Shown in pieces: positions 53,951 to 63,429 of a stretch of 64,000 nt of DNA. The first letter of the stretch is position 1. Every line of letters starts with the position of its first letter. Location: NCBI GenBank assembly GCA_016707705.1, contig JADJHD010000016.1, forward strand, positions 122,205 through 186,204, given 5' to 3'. A model generated the notes under the pieces. The model did not search any database. It was not told where the DNA came from and saw nothing but the letters and a program-made list of their open reading frames with translations. Made by a program: the position numbers and the translations under genes. The DNA comes from Bacteroidales bacterium (GTDB lineage Bacteria; Bacteroidota; Bacteroidia; Bacteroidales; UBA4417).

Positions 53951-54005
53951 ACTCTGCTGTTAGTCTTATTGATCAAAAGACAAGTCATTCCGAAACGAAA
54001 TAAAT

Positions 54006-54048
54006 AAAGATGTCCGGTAGCTGAATTCAGTTGCCGGACATCTTTTTA
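54006..54048. terminator. bidirectional terminator between cvpA and the GLPGLI gene
   Basis: AAGATGTCCGG (54007-54017) pairs with CCGGACATCTT (54034-54044). The loop contains a second palindrome CTGAATTCAG. A and T runs flank it on both sides. Confidence 0.88.
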
Positions 54049-54076
54049 TGCTAAAACTGTATACTGACAGTTTTCC

Positions 54077-54844
54077 CTAGTATCTTATTCCCCAGAAGGG
54101 TGGTTCCTCTGAATCTTTTCGTTCTTTCATATGCTTTTGCAGCACAGCAAAATAATCATGCTCATGTACATGCTTTCCTTTCATTTTCTTTGGAAGGTCC
54201 ATTTCTGTGGTAATAGGCTTTAATTCGATTTTATCAGCAGTAATCACCATGGCACCATCATTTATATCCACTTCAAGAATGAGACCGGGAAGGCCGCAAA
54301 ATCTTTCCGGACCGCCACTGATAGGCATATCCATGGCAAACCAGGCAATTACGCTTTGCTGTTTAAGACTATCATACCAGCTTGCATTCATGCAGATATG
54401 GCCTGCAACTTCCTTGATATCATTCAGAATCTTCCAGTTCTGAGGTTTCAGTGTATCTTCGATTATATATACTTTTCCCAGCAACTGAATCATATCGATG
54501 ATTCTGCCATCATTGAAATTCCTCCATATCGAATACTCATCCCTTCTCCAGGAATAGCCATCATCATCGGCTTCAGCCTGTTCTTCTGAATCTTTATAGA
54601 AAGTATTGCCCGGCTTGAGGTACATCTCAGTATATTGCTTCCACTCCGACCTGCTTCCCCACATATAGGTTACCCTTTCCCTTTGCTGCTTGCTCAGATA
54701 GTCGACAGCAGAAATCATTTTAGTCCAGTTGCTGGTTTTAAGATACCTGATCCTCCCTTCAACCGGCTGGGCTTTACCAGTATTGGCAAGAGCAGCGATA
54801 AGCATCATAAGGATGAGAGAGATTTTTATGGATTGATTTTTCAT
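54077..54844 (-). CDS. GLPGLI family protein
   Basis: The 255-residue protein has a signal peptide ending near TGKAQ and the family-naming motif FCGLPGLILEVDINDG (about 182-197). It also has KPQNWKILNDIKEVAGHICMNASW, the core of the GLPGLI family. These are periplasmic or secreted proteins of unknown function found almost only in Bacteroidota. It lies 56 bp after the stop of an outer-membrane barrel on the same strand, the typical neighbourhood for the family, so the two probably act together. Confidence 0.92.
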   Translation of the reverse strand: MKNQSIKISLILMMLIAALANTGKAQPVEGRIRYLKTSNWTKMISAVDYLSKQQRERVTYMWGSRSEWKQYTEMYLKPGNTFYKDSEEQAEADDDGYSWRRDEYSIWRNFNDGRIIDMIQLLGKVYIIEDTLKPQNWKILNDIKEVAGHICMNASWYDSLKQQSVIAWFAMDMPISGGPERFCGLPGLILEVDINDGAMVITADKIELKPITTEMDLPKKMKGKHVHEHDYFAVLQKHMKERKDSEEPPFWGIRY

Positions 54845-54900
54845 AATTTGAGGGTTGGCATGGTTTCAATAACAGGTTTTCAGATCAGGTAAACTATCTG

Positions 54901-57714
54901 CTACCAGAAATTATTCTTCTTCAGTTTATCTTCAAAGCCCTTGATATTATAGGTGAGACTCAGCATATAGTAACGGGCCAGAGTCGGAGCATTGGTGTGC
55001 ATGATGTAATTACTTGATCCGTATTGGCTAATATATACCCTCTTGTTCAATAAATCGAAGGCCGCAAGTCTTACTTCAATTTTATTGTTCTTTCCAAAAA
55101 TCCTTCTCACTGAACCATTCCAGATCGGCATATCCTGATCGAAGCCAAACTTTTCGTTCTTGTAAATAGTGTAGTTGAAGTTGCTCTCGAAAAATGATTT
55201 CTTGGCAAACTGCCACTTTATTGAAGCATAGGATTCATAGCTGCGAATCTGCTGATTCTGCTCTTCCCTGATGGAATAGGTTATATTGTTGATGCTCATG
55301 TTCTGACTGATGCTCACAATAAGCTTGGGTGTTGGAGTCAGGTTTATACCAAAATCAATATTGAAGCCCTTGCTCTTGGTTTCATTCAACACATCATTAA
55401 CATAAGCAGGTGATGCACTGGTGAATATTGATCCGTTAATATCAATTGTGAATTTGGTCTTGATAACTGGAAAACTGGACCAGAAGTAGGAGTTGAGGCG
55501 TGATCCTCCGTCAACGTTGCCCGGCTTGGTAATAGTAAGGATTCCCAATGTATCAATCACTTCAATCCACTGATTGTAGACAATATTCCTGTCATAGGCA
55601 CCATAGTTGCCTCCAATACCAACACTTGCAAACGATGAAGGATTCCAGTAATTGAAATTCATATTGACTGAATGAATTCGCTCCGGCTGCAAGTCAAGAT
55701 TTCCTTCACTTCTGTATAAGGGGTTATCAGTATTTGGGACAGTCTGCAGATCTGAAATATCCGGTTCGTTTACTTCATAACTGTAATTCATGCTCAACCA
55801 CATATTTCTGGGCAACTGATAGGATGCGGAAACATTAGGAGTCCAGTTATTATAGGTTCTAACTATCGTATCATAGAAGGAATGTTCCTTATCAATCGCA
55901 TATTTCCCATCAAGCCTAAGTTGCTGGGCTGCAGCTCCTGCCGCAACATTCAGTCCCTTGTTTGAATACCTGATACTGGAGCCAAGCCTGTTGTATAGAA
56001 CATCACTGGTATAATAGGTACTCAATCCTTCAATTGGAACAGAATTTTCATCTTTTCTGACCTGTCTGTCCCTTCCATTATTGCTCATGCTGAAGTTATA
56101 GAAGGATTCCCAATACCATATTTTGCTCAAAGGTTCAGTAAACAGCATGCTCGACTTCAACTGAGAGGCATCATTAACCCTTGAATTCAACTTCCTGATC
56201 TGATCAGTAAAGGTTTGGGCTTTAAAAAACTCGTTCCAAGAGAGAAGCTTATCCGTTCCATCTGACTGACTGATATTATATCCTGCACTGATGGCAAAAG
56301 ATCTCCCTTTCTTTTTGAACCTGTGCCTGAAAATGGAGGCTGATGTGACAGTCCAGGAATTCAAATCGCTGCTGTTGTTCATTGAAAGCCTATTATAAGG
56401 CAGCTGCTCCCCTCCTGAAAACAACTGAGTCTTCATATCTCCGGTTGACGAAGTGCTGAACCTCACATTGGCTTTTACAATGAGGATATTATTCGAATCC
56501 AGCTCTTTTTCATAACGTGACGCAATGGTATGGTTTCCTCTGAAATCATCTTGTGAGAGTGTATCATCATTATAGAATGAGCTGTCTCCCATAAAGGTCT
56601 GCTTGAAAGTATACTGATCAAGGTTTAGCTTGGTCTGATTATAGAAGTAGCTGGCATTGAACTTGGTTTTCTTGTTGTTGAAATTATAGTTTGTACCGGC
56701 ACCGAAGTTCTTTGTGAATCCCCTGCCGTCAAAACGATTTGTAGGTCCATCATCATCACTGTAGAAATACATGCCACCGCGACTGGAATTAAAACCAAAA
56801 TCGCCGTTATCATAGTCATTGAAAGCATTCTGGCCTTTGAACTCCCCATAGTCCTCCCAGTTTACACCGGTCTGGTTTATATTATTGGCGTAACCAATAA
56901 ATGACAACTGATTCTTTTCGTTGAAACGGTTATAATTTGCCCTGCTGGCCCAACGTTCATCTGTGCCTCCGGCGATTGTTGCCTTTCCAAAGGAGCCTTT
57001 CTTGAATTCTTCCTTAAGTTCAAGATTCATTGCCTTTTCCTTAGTGCCGTCATCAACACCGGTCAACTTGCTCTGTTCCGATTTCTCATCGTACACCTGA
57101 ACTTTGGAAATAGCTTCAGCTCCAAGGTTCTTGGTGACACTCTTGGGATCATCACCAAAGAAGGTTTTGCCATCAACAAATATTCTCTTTACATCCTTTC
57201 CCTGGGTTTTGATATTGCCTTCAGCGTCAACCTCTATTCCCGGAAGGCGCCTTAAAAGGTCCTCAACAGTGGATCCGGGTGGGACCTTGAATGTGGTTGC
57301 ATCATATTCTACAGTATCCCCCCTTATTCGCAAAGGCGCCTTAGCCGCTTTAACAACTACTTCCATCAATGCCATTGAAATGGGCTTAACCTTAACAACT
57401 CCAAGGTCATTTATAGGAGTAGGACTGGCTGTAATCATCAGCTGATGCGGGAGATAGCTGACATGGCTTATTTTCAACAGGTATGGGATATTCCTTACAT
57501 TGTTGAAACTGAATAAGCCATTCCCGTCACTGGTTGTAAAATTCACAAGGGTACTGTCCTTGGGATTAAGCAGCATAACAGTTGCAAAAGGGACTTCTGC
57601 ATTGGAAGTATCCTTGATTGCACTCTTAATGGTAACTTTCGACGGAGACTGGGCTATGCTGAACAGGGAGCAAAACGTCAACGTCAAAATAAGGATAATC
57701 GAGATTTTTCGCAT
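54901..57714 (-). CDS. TonB-dependent receptor-like outer-membrane beta-barrel protein
   Basis: The 937-residue protein has a signal peptide (ending FSIAQS) and a carboxypeptidase-regulatory-like domain (about 25-115). A plug domain (about 118-220, LRIRGDTVEYDATTFKVPPGSTVEDLLRRLPGIEVD) follows. The large Asn/Tyr-rich beta-barrel (about 300-937) ends in an aromatic residue (KKNNFW). It lacks nearby SusD, so it is not a polysaccharide-utilisation pair. The GLPGLI protein gene follows at 56 bp, so co-expression is likely. The substrate is unknown. Confidence 0.9.
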   Translation of the reverse strand: MRKISIILILTLTFCSLFSIAQSPSKVTIKSAIKDTSNAEVPFATVMLLNPKDSTLVNFTTSDGNGLFSFNNVRNIPYLLKISHVSYLPHQLMITASPTPINDLGVVKVKPISMALMEVVVKAAKAPLRIRGDTVEYDATTFKVPPGSTVEDLLRRLPGIEVDAEGNIKTQGKDVKRIFVDGKTFFGDDPKSVTKNLGAEAISKVQVYDEKSEQSKLTGVDDGTKEKAMNLELKEEFKKGSFGKATIAGGTDERWASRANYNRFNEKNQLSFIGYANNINQTGVNWEDYGEFKGQNAFNDYDNGDFGFNSSRGGMYFYSDDDGPTNRFDGRGFTKNFGAGTNYNFNNKKTKFNASYFYNQTKLNLDQYTFKQTFMGDSSFYNDDTLSQDDFRGNHTIASRYEKELDSNNILIVKANVRFSTSSTGDMKTQLFSGGEQLPYNRLSMNNSSDLNSWTVTSASIFRHRFKKKGRSFAISAGYNISQSDGTDKLLSWNEFFKAQTFTDQIRKLNSRVNDASQLKSSMLFTEPLSKIWYWESFYNFSMSNNGRDRQVRKDENSVPIEGLSTYYTSDVLYNRLGSSIRYSNKGLNVAAGAAAQQLRLDGKYAIDKEHSFYDTIVRTYNNWTPNVSASYQLPRNMWLSMNYSYEVNEPDISDLQTVPNTDNPLYRSEGNLDLQPERIHSVNMNFNYWNPSSFASVGIGGNYGAYDRNIVYNQWIEVIDTLGILTITKPGNVDGGSRLNSYFWSSFPVIKTKFTIDINGSIFTSASPAYVNDVLNETKSKGFNIDFGINLTPTPKLIVSISQNMSINNITYSIREEQNQQIRSYESYASIKWQFAKKSFFESNFNYTIYKNEKFGFDQDMPIWNGSVRRIFGKNNKIEVRLAAFDLLNKRVYISQYGSSNYIMHTNAPTLARYYMLSLTYNIKGFEDKLKKNNFW

Positions 57715-58082
57715 GTATAGGAGGGGGATTTTCTTGTGTGAATTTTATAATTGAACGAAGAAAACAGCAGAAAGAGCAGAAACAATAGCAGTAATAAGTA
57801 TAAATCAATTACAATAACTCTGTTTTTCTTCATTCATTGTTAAACAACAAACATTTCGTCAATAAGATTGAACAAGAAACAAAATGACTTCAAAAGAGAA
57901 TGAACTTCCAAAATCAAGACAAGGAGTTTTTGTTAGCAATATTTAGCCGAAAAGTTTGGAGACACAAATATCCACAGGATTTCCACAGTCGGAAATTCCT
58001 TTAACTTCATTTATGTTTTTTTAACAATGACGCGGCTTCCCTGCAGGAATGCAAGGAGAATCATAACGAATGAAACTGGGTA
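57715..58082. other. intergenic region with two DnaA-box-like words
   Basis: About 370 bp. ATATCCACA (57968-57976) and ATTTCCACA (57979-57987) lie in direct orientation 11 bp apart and resemble DnaA boxes, but no replication gene is near. No other structure was recognised and no coding sequence is convincing. Confidence 0.4.
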
Positions 58083-59483
58083 TTATTGAGCCATCAAGGC
58101 AACAGGAACTGATCTTTTCATCTGCACTGTGAAGTGTCTTAATATGGGGGCTTCACGCTCTATCTCCATTCCCGAAGTTATACTGGCACGCCTGTTAAAG
58201 ACATTTGCCATTGCAGCAGCCACATATTCCATGTGATTGTTGGTGTATACTCTCCTTGGGATCGCCAAACGAACAAGTTCCAATGCAGGATAACGATTTT
58301 CACGGGTGTCAGGATCACGGTCAGCCATAATGGCTCCTATTTCAACACCTCTCACTCCACCTTCAATGTAAAGTTCCACAGCCAGCGTCTGTGCCCTGAA
58401 ATGTTCCTTTGGAAGATGCGACAGCACCCTGTTTGCATCAATAAATATCGCATGCCCGCCATAAGGCTTCTGTACAGGAATTCCATATGAAGTAAGTAAC
58501 TGACCCAAATAGGCAACCTGCCCGATTCTGGCATTGAGGTAATCATACTCGCATACTTCATTCAGTCCCTGAGCAAGTGCAGCCATATCACGGCCTGCCA
58601 TACCACCGTAAGTTATAAAGCCTTCGAACATGATATTGAAAACCGAAGCCTTCTGAAGCAGTTCTTCATCCTTCAAAGCGATGAATCCGCCAATATTCAC
58701 AATACCATCCTTCTTGCTGCTCATGGTCATTCCATCAGCCAATGCATACATGTCGGCAACTATCTCACGGATGCTGCGGTTCTGCTGTCCGGCTTCCCGT
58801 TTCTTGATGAAATATGCATTCTCAGCAAATCGGGCGGAATCATAAAGCAGGAGTGCTCCATATTTTTTCGCCATTGCACTCACTTGTTTCAGATTCTCAA
58901 GTGATACCGGCTGACCGCCTGATGAATTGCAGGTAAGGGTGACAATTACGAAGGATATTTTCTCCTTTGGATAAGTCTTGAATACTTTTTCAAGTTTCCC
59001 AAGGTCAACATTCCCCTTGAAAGGATGATCGATTTCTGTATCAAAAGCCTCGTCGATTGTGCAGTCAATTGCATGAGCCTTACGGAATTCAATATGTCCC
59101 TTGGTGGTATCAAAATGAGAATTCCCCGGAACAACATCACCTTCCTTCACCAGCACGCTGAAAAGCACATTCTCTGCCGCTCTTCCTTGATGGGTAGGCA
59201 GAAAATGATCGAATCCAAATATTTCTTTTATAGCAGATTTCAGCTTGTAATAGGATGCAGATCCGGCATAACTCTCGTCGCCTGTCATAATCTCAGCCCA
59301 CTGCCTGTCGCTCATGGCTCCTGTACCTGAATCGGTGAGAAGGTCAATAAAAACCTGATCCGATTTGAGGTTGAATAAATTAAAACCCGCCTGTTCTATC
59401 CAGGCCTGTCTTTCTTCCCGCGTACTCATGCGGATAGTTTCAATCATCTTTATTTTGTAAGGCTCAGCAAATGGTAGTTCCAT
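58083..59483 (-). CDS. tnaA: tryptophanase
   Basis: The 466-residue PLP-dependent beta-eliminating lyase has the start PYKIKMIETIRMSTREER, PTHQGRAAENVLFS and TCNSSGGQPVS. The Schiff-base lysine is Lys258 in MSSKKDG, and the C-terminus has EGFITYGGMAGRDM and IPRRVYTNNHM. Tyrosine phenol-lyase is the close relative, but the VRGVEIG segment has Ile where that enzyme has its substrate-binding Arg, so tryptophanase is favoured. It splits tryptophan to indole, pyruvate and ammonia. It is a single gene with a good promoter and a 150-base leader. Confidence 0.9.
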   Translation of the reverse strand: MELPFAEPYKIKMIETIRMSTREERQAWIEQAGFNLFNLKSDQVFIDLLTDSGTGAMSDRQWAEIMTGDESYAGSASYYKLKSAIKEIFGFDHFLPTHQGRAAENVLFSVLVKEGDVVPGNSHFDTTKGHIEFRKAHAIDCTIDEAFDTEIDHPFKGNVDLGKLEKVFKTYPKEKISFVIVTLTCNSSGGQPVSLENLKQVSAMAKKYGALLLYDSARFAENAYFIKKREAGQQNRSIREIVADMYALADGMTMSSKKDGIVNIGGFIALKDEELLQKASVFNIMFEGFITYGGMAGRDMAALAQGLNEVCEYDYLNARIGQVAYLGQLLTSYGIPVQKPYGGHAIFIDANRVLSHLPKEHFRAQTLAVELYIEGGVRGVEIGAIMADRDPDTRENRYPALELVRLAIPRRVYTNNHMEYVAAAMANVFNRRASITSGMEIEREAPILRHFTVQMKRSVPVALMAQ

Positions 59484-59564
59484 AGTATTTCTTTATTGAA
59501 CTGTTGTGAATGAGAAAAAAAATTGTGAATAATGAAATCAGGATATTCGAAGGAAACAATCACG

Positions 59565-59582
59565 TTCCTTAATATTAAGGAA
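59565..59582. promoter_or_regulatory. 18-bp perfect palindrome in the tnaA leader
   Basis: TTCCTTAATATTAAGGAA is its own reverse complement and lies between the promoter and the tnaA start, 82 bp before the ATG. Related TTAATATT words stand next to it. Confidence 0.5.
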
Positions 59583-59641
59583 TATTAATTTTCGTGAGCC
59601 CATATTAAGAATCCGTGTCATGGAAACAGATTGAAACGCGT

Positions 59642-59671
59642 CAAATATACATTATTTTGATAAAAAACAAA
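59642..59671 (-). promoter_or_regulatory. tnaA promoter with -7 and -33 elements
   Basis: On the minus strand TTTG (59668-59671), an 18-base spacer and TATATTTG (59642-59649) match both parts of the Bacteroidota sigma consensus. This is the best full promoter seen in the window. Confidence 0.7.
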
Positions 59672-59742
59672 AAATACCCACATTTGCATAAAGTCCCGCC
59701 AAATAGGGCTTTGAGCTCTGTTCAAATCCAAATTTCCAAAAG

Positions 59743-61134
59743 ATGCAACTCAAAAAAGTCATAATTATATGCGTTTTTCTCCATCTGTTCACCCTTCTCG
59801 CATGCGAATCAGGAAAAATCAACTCATTGAATCTGAAAAATGACTTCAAACCGGGATCAGTTATTTCTTCTGTTGCCTGTGAGTCTGATTCACTTAACAA
59901 GTATGCTTTATTCCTCCCTCCGACTTTTGACCCTGCGAAGAAATGGCCGTTAATCCTATGCTTCGATCCTCATTCGGAAGGTCTGCTGCCTGTGAACCTA
60001 TTCAAGGATGAAGCTGCAAAAGCAGGTTTTATCGTAGCAGGGTCCAATGTCTCAAAAAATGGGATGTCGATGGATGAAACTACTGAAATCTGCCGGAAAT
60101 TGATTGATGATCTGAAAGCTCGATTCTCAGTGGATGAAAAATCAATTTACCTCTGCGGTTTTTCAGGAGGGTCTAGAGTAGCAGGAGCATCAGCCATCAC
60201 CCTTGGGACAGCAGCCGGTGTCATAGGTTGCGGTGCCGGTTTGCCAAACCTGAACAAACAGCCGGTTTCCCCCTTCAGCTATCTGGCAGTTGGCGGTACT
60301 GAGGATTTCAATTTCAATGAACTGAAACGACTTGACTCAATGCTTGATGAGGCAGGATATACGCACCACCTGCTAACCTTCGACGGACCCCATGAATGGC
60401 CACCCAAAGAATTGGTGCCGGATATTTTTACCTGGATGCAATTCGACAGGATGCGAAAAGGAAATCTCCCTGCCGATCGCAGCAAAATCAATGATTTCAT
60501 CGATGTGAATTATAAGCTAAGTGAGAATGAGGCGACCCTCAATAACATTGCAGGGCAACTGAACAGACTTGTCTTTATGTGTCACTACCTTAAAGGCTTA
60601 ACAGATATTGCTCCCCTGGAATCTGAAATTGAGCAGTTGGAGAAAAGCCCTCAATATATCAGCAGTCAGCAGCAGATGCAAAAAATCCTCGATATGGAAA
60701 GCAGCCTTCAGGCTGAATATGGGAATGCAATACGTGAAAAAGCTGCAGACTGGTGGAAAAAAGAATCAGATAATCTCAAAACAAAATCATCAGTTACTCC
60801 TTTAACTGAAGAAGGCAGAATGTACAAGAGGGTTCTTGGATACCTCAGCCTGAATGCATACATGCTTTCCAGTTCAGCATTGAAGCAGGATCAGCTAAGT
60901 GAAGCAGAATCATACATCGATATCTACCGTTCGGTTGATCCAACAAATGCCGAACACCGGTATATGGCAGCTCAGCTCAATATGAAAAAGGGTAAAAATA
61001 CAGAAGCAATTGCTGAGCTGAAGACCGCCATAGATCTTGGATTCAAGGATTTTGGAAGACTAAGGAATGACCCTGTTTTCAACCCACTTCAACAAAATCC
61101 CGAAATGATGAAATTGCTGGAATCTAACAAATAA
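59743..61134 (+). CDS. lipoprotein alpha/beta hydrolase with C-terminal TPR-like tail
   Basis: The 463-residue protein has a lipoprotein signal with Cys21 (TLLACESG). An esterase/dienelactone-hydrolase-like domain (about 50-245) has the nucleophile elbow GFSGGSR and a late His in FDGPHEWP. A helical region (about 250-370) and a TPR-like tail (about 390-463, SEAESYIDIYRSVDPTNAEHRYMAAQLNMKKGKNTEAIAEL) follow. The substrate is unknown and could be an ester or peptide at the envelope. It is followed after 45 bp by the sugar dehydrogenase gene. Confidence 0.75.
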   Translation: MQLKKVIIICVFLHLFTLLACESGKINSLNLKNDFKPGSVISSVACESDSLNKYALFLPPTFDPAKKWPLILCFDPHSEGLLPVNLFKDEAAKAGFIVAGSNVSKNGMSMDETTEICRKLIDDLKARFSVDEKSIYLCGFSGGSRVAGASAITLGTAAGVIGCGAGLPNLNKQPVSPFSYLAVGGTEDFNFNELKRLDSMLDEAGYTHHLLTFDGPHEWPPKELVPDIFTWMQFDRMRKGNLPADRSKINDFIDVNYKLSENEATLNNIAGQLNRLVFMCHYLKGLTDIAPLESEIEQLEKSPQYISSQQQMQKILDMESSLQAEYGNAIREKAADWWKKESDNLKTKSSVTPLTEEGRMYKRVLGYLSLNAYMLSSSALKQDQLSEAESYIDIYRSVDPTNAEHRYMAAQLNMKKGKNTEAIAELKTAIDLGFKDFGRLRNDPVFNPLQQNPEMMKLLESNK

Positions 61135-61179
61135 GCTCCACCAAATAATAAACAAGTTTGTTCTCCAAATCCTGCTGAT

Positions 61180-62340
61180 ATGAAAACATACGTTTCTGTT
61201 CTATCGCTTATTTTGCTTGCAATGGTATCATTTTCCTGCAAAAAAAAACCCTTATCTGGAGATAAACTTATTCCCTTTGCTGATAATATTGATTTCCCGG
61301 TAACCATAACACATGCCGGCGACAGCAGGCTTTTCGTTGTTGGACAGGAAGGATACATCTGGATTATAGACACTGCAGGAAATAAAGTATCAGATGCTTT
61401 TCTGGATATACACGAGAGGGTTGTTTACGGAGGGGAAAGAGGATTGCTCGGATTGGCTTTCCATCCGAATTTTAAGCAAAATGGCTTCTTCTACATAAAT
61501 TATATAGGTGCCGGAGATTCAACCCATATTTCAAGATTCACCCTGAGTCCTTCTGATCGCAATCTTGCTGACCCCGCCTCCGAATACAAGTTGATCACTA
61601 TGAAGCAGCCCTATGAAAACCATAATGGAGGTAATCTCTGCTTCGGTCCTGACGGGTATCTGTATATTGGAATGGGAGATGGTGGTTCAGGCGGAGATCC
61701 TGAAAACCGCTCACAGAATCCCTCGCTTCTGCTGGGGAAAATGCTGAGAATAGATGTGAATGGAGGACAGCCCTATGCAATTCCAACAACTAATCCTTTT
61801 GTCGACAGCACCGGATTCAGGCCTGAAATCTGGGCAACAGGATTGAGAAATCCCTGGAGATTCAGTTTCGATAAACTTACTGGTGACATTTGGATTGCGG
61901 ATGTAGGACAGGATGCAATTGAAGAAATCGATTTCCAGAAAGCTGACAGCAAGGGTGGTGAGAATTACGGCTGGCGCTGCTATGAGGGAAATAACACTTA
62001 CAACACTGACAGTTGTGATCAAACCAAAAACTTTGTTTTTCCCGTACATACCTACCCTCATGGACCGGAATGTTCAGTTACAGGAGGATATGTATTCAGG
62101 GGTGACGTATCATCACCCTATTATGGCCATTATTTCTTCGCAGATTATTGCTCTGACAAGATCTGGACTCTTCATCCGGAAGGGCAGAAATGGGTGGCAG
62201 CAGAATTCGGTATGTTCAAGGGTAATAACTTCTGCACTTTCGGTGAAGATTATCAGGGCAGAATATATGTTGCCGGAATAAAAAGCGGTACCATCTATAA
62301 AATCAATACTTCTCCGGCCCCAGTAAGTAAACAGAATTAG
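61180..62340 (+). CDS. PQQ-type soluble sugar dehydrogenase family lipoprotein
   Basis: The 386-residue protein has a lipoprotein signal with Cys20 (VSFSCKKKP). The six-bladed propeller of the glucose/sorbosone dehydrogenase family follows, with GLLGLAFHPNFKQNGFFYINY, NHNGGNLCFGPDGYLYIGMGDGGSGGDP, GKMLRIDVNGG and WATGLRNPWRFSFD. Family members oxidise aldoses with PQQ, but many Bacteroidota versions are of unproven activity and no PQQ synthesis genes are here. It follows the hydrolase lipoprotein and precedes a DUF2807 gene on the same strand. Confidence 0.87.
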   Translation: MKTYVSVLSLILLAMVSFSCKKKPLSGDKLIPFADNIDFPVTITHAGDSRLFVVGQEGYIWIIDTAGNKVSDAFLDIHERVVYGGERGLLGLAFHPNFKQNGFFYINYIGAGDSTHISRFTLSPSDRNLADPASEYKLITMKQPYENHNGGNLCFGPDGYLYIGMGDGGSGGDPENRSQNPSLLLGKMLRIDVNGGQPYAIPTTNPFVDSTGFRPEIWATGLRNPWRFSFDKLTGDIWIADVGQDAIEEIDFQKADSKGGENYGWRCYEGNNTYNTDSCDQTKNFVFPVHTYPHGPECSVTGGYVFRGDVSSPYYGHYFFADYCSDKIWTLHPEGQKWVAAEFGMFKGNNFCTFGEDYQGRIYVAGIKSGTIYKINTSPAPVSKQN

Positions 62341-62465
62341 AAATTTGCAAATCCTGGCGGATTTAATTGTCCGGTTCAGTTTCGTGCTTAAAGAAATTTC
62401 TCCCATCTGTAACTTTTTTAGAAGTTGTTCGTCTCAGGCACTGTATCCCCTGACCATCTCCCATC

Positions 62466-63275
62466 ATGAAAATTTCCATTCCCTTTATTCTTGCTCTGAA
62501 TCTGATGATTCTGGGTTCGTTCCTGATCGTTTCTTCCTGCAACGATATCACCTGTTTGAATGGCAATAATCAACTTGGCAGAAACAGCCAGCCAATCACG
62601 AAAGAAGTAACGGGAATCTCCGTTTTAGGCGATTTTACAGTTTTCCTCGTTCAAAATGGCGGCGACAGTATCTCAATTGAAGCTGAGACCAATTTAATAA
62701 AGGAGATCACAGCAGAAGTGGTGGGAAAAACATTGCAAATCGGGACCAGGAACAATGTATGTATGAATCCGTCAAAACCCATTATTATAAGGGTTTACTC
62801 AAAAGCGATTCAAAGCATTGCACTTTCTGGTTCAGGAATAATTGAATCGGATACCCTGAACCAGGATGCCATTGATTTGACCTTATCAGGTTCAGGTAAC
62901 ATAAAGGCTCCCGTGAAATCGAAAAGCTTATCTGTCAGTCTGGCCGGCTCCGGCAACATGGAATTATGGGGAAAAACATCCAGAAGTCAGCTTTCAATCT
63001 CGGGTTCAGGTAATATTGAAACCTATGGACTTGATCAGGACTCCTGTGTTATTGATATCTCCGGATCGGGCAATACTTATAGTTATGTAAGGCAAAAACT
63101 GGATGCATCCATTTCAGGAAGTGGTTCCATCTTTTATAAAGGAAACCCCGAAACCTCAACAAATGTAACAGGCTCAGGTAAAGTCCAGAAAGAAAACTCT
63201 GGAGGAAAGCATGCCTATTTCCCCGGAGGCAGCCTTCCATCATCACCTTCCCGCACCCTTTTTATGATCTACTAG
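62466..63275 (+). CDS. DUF2807 (head GIN domain) lipoprotein
   Basis: The 269-residue protein has a lipoprotein signal with Cys25 (FLIVSSCND). A beta-helix-like domain follows, made of repeated GSG units: LSGSGIIES, LSGSGNIKAP, LAGSGNMELW, ISGSGNIETY and ISGSGNTYSY. This is the DUF2807 fold. The N-terminal segment ITKEVTGISVLGDFTVFLVQNGGDSISIEAE is the usual opening. The last 25 residues form a short Ser/Pro-rich tail outside the domain. It is probably a surface-attached protein of unknown function. Confidence 0.9.
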   Translation: MKISIPFILALNLMILGSFLIVSSCNDITCLNGNNQLGRNSQPITKEVTGISVLGDFTVFLVQNGGDSISIEAETNLIKEITAEVVGKTLQIGTRNNVCMNPSKPIIIRVYSKAIQSIALSGSGIIESDTLNQDAIDLTLSGSGNIKAPVKSKSLSVSLAGSGNMELWGKTSRSQLSISGSGNIETYGLDQDSCVIDISGSGNTYSYVRQKLDASISGSGSIFYKGNPETSTNVTGSGKVQKENSGGKHAYFPGGSLPSSPSRTLFMIY

Positions 63276-63429
63276 GACTATTCATCGTAGACTGTCGGAT
63301 CATACATCTCTCTGATATCCATACATATACTCGCAAAAAAGTTTAGTTTTTGCATTTGTGGCATGCTGATACCTTTTCAGGTTTCAATGTTTTGTATTTT
63401 CGTAACGTAAATATTAGACACTCAAGCCT

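Noticed and set aside
59538..59621. 27-residue upstream frame in the tnaA leader, considered as a TnaC-like peptide
   Set aside because: It has no Trp and no Pro-stop end, both essential in known TnaC peptides.
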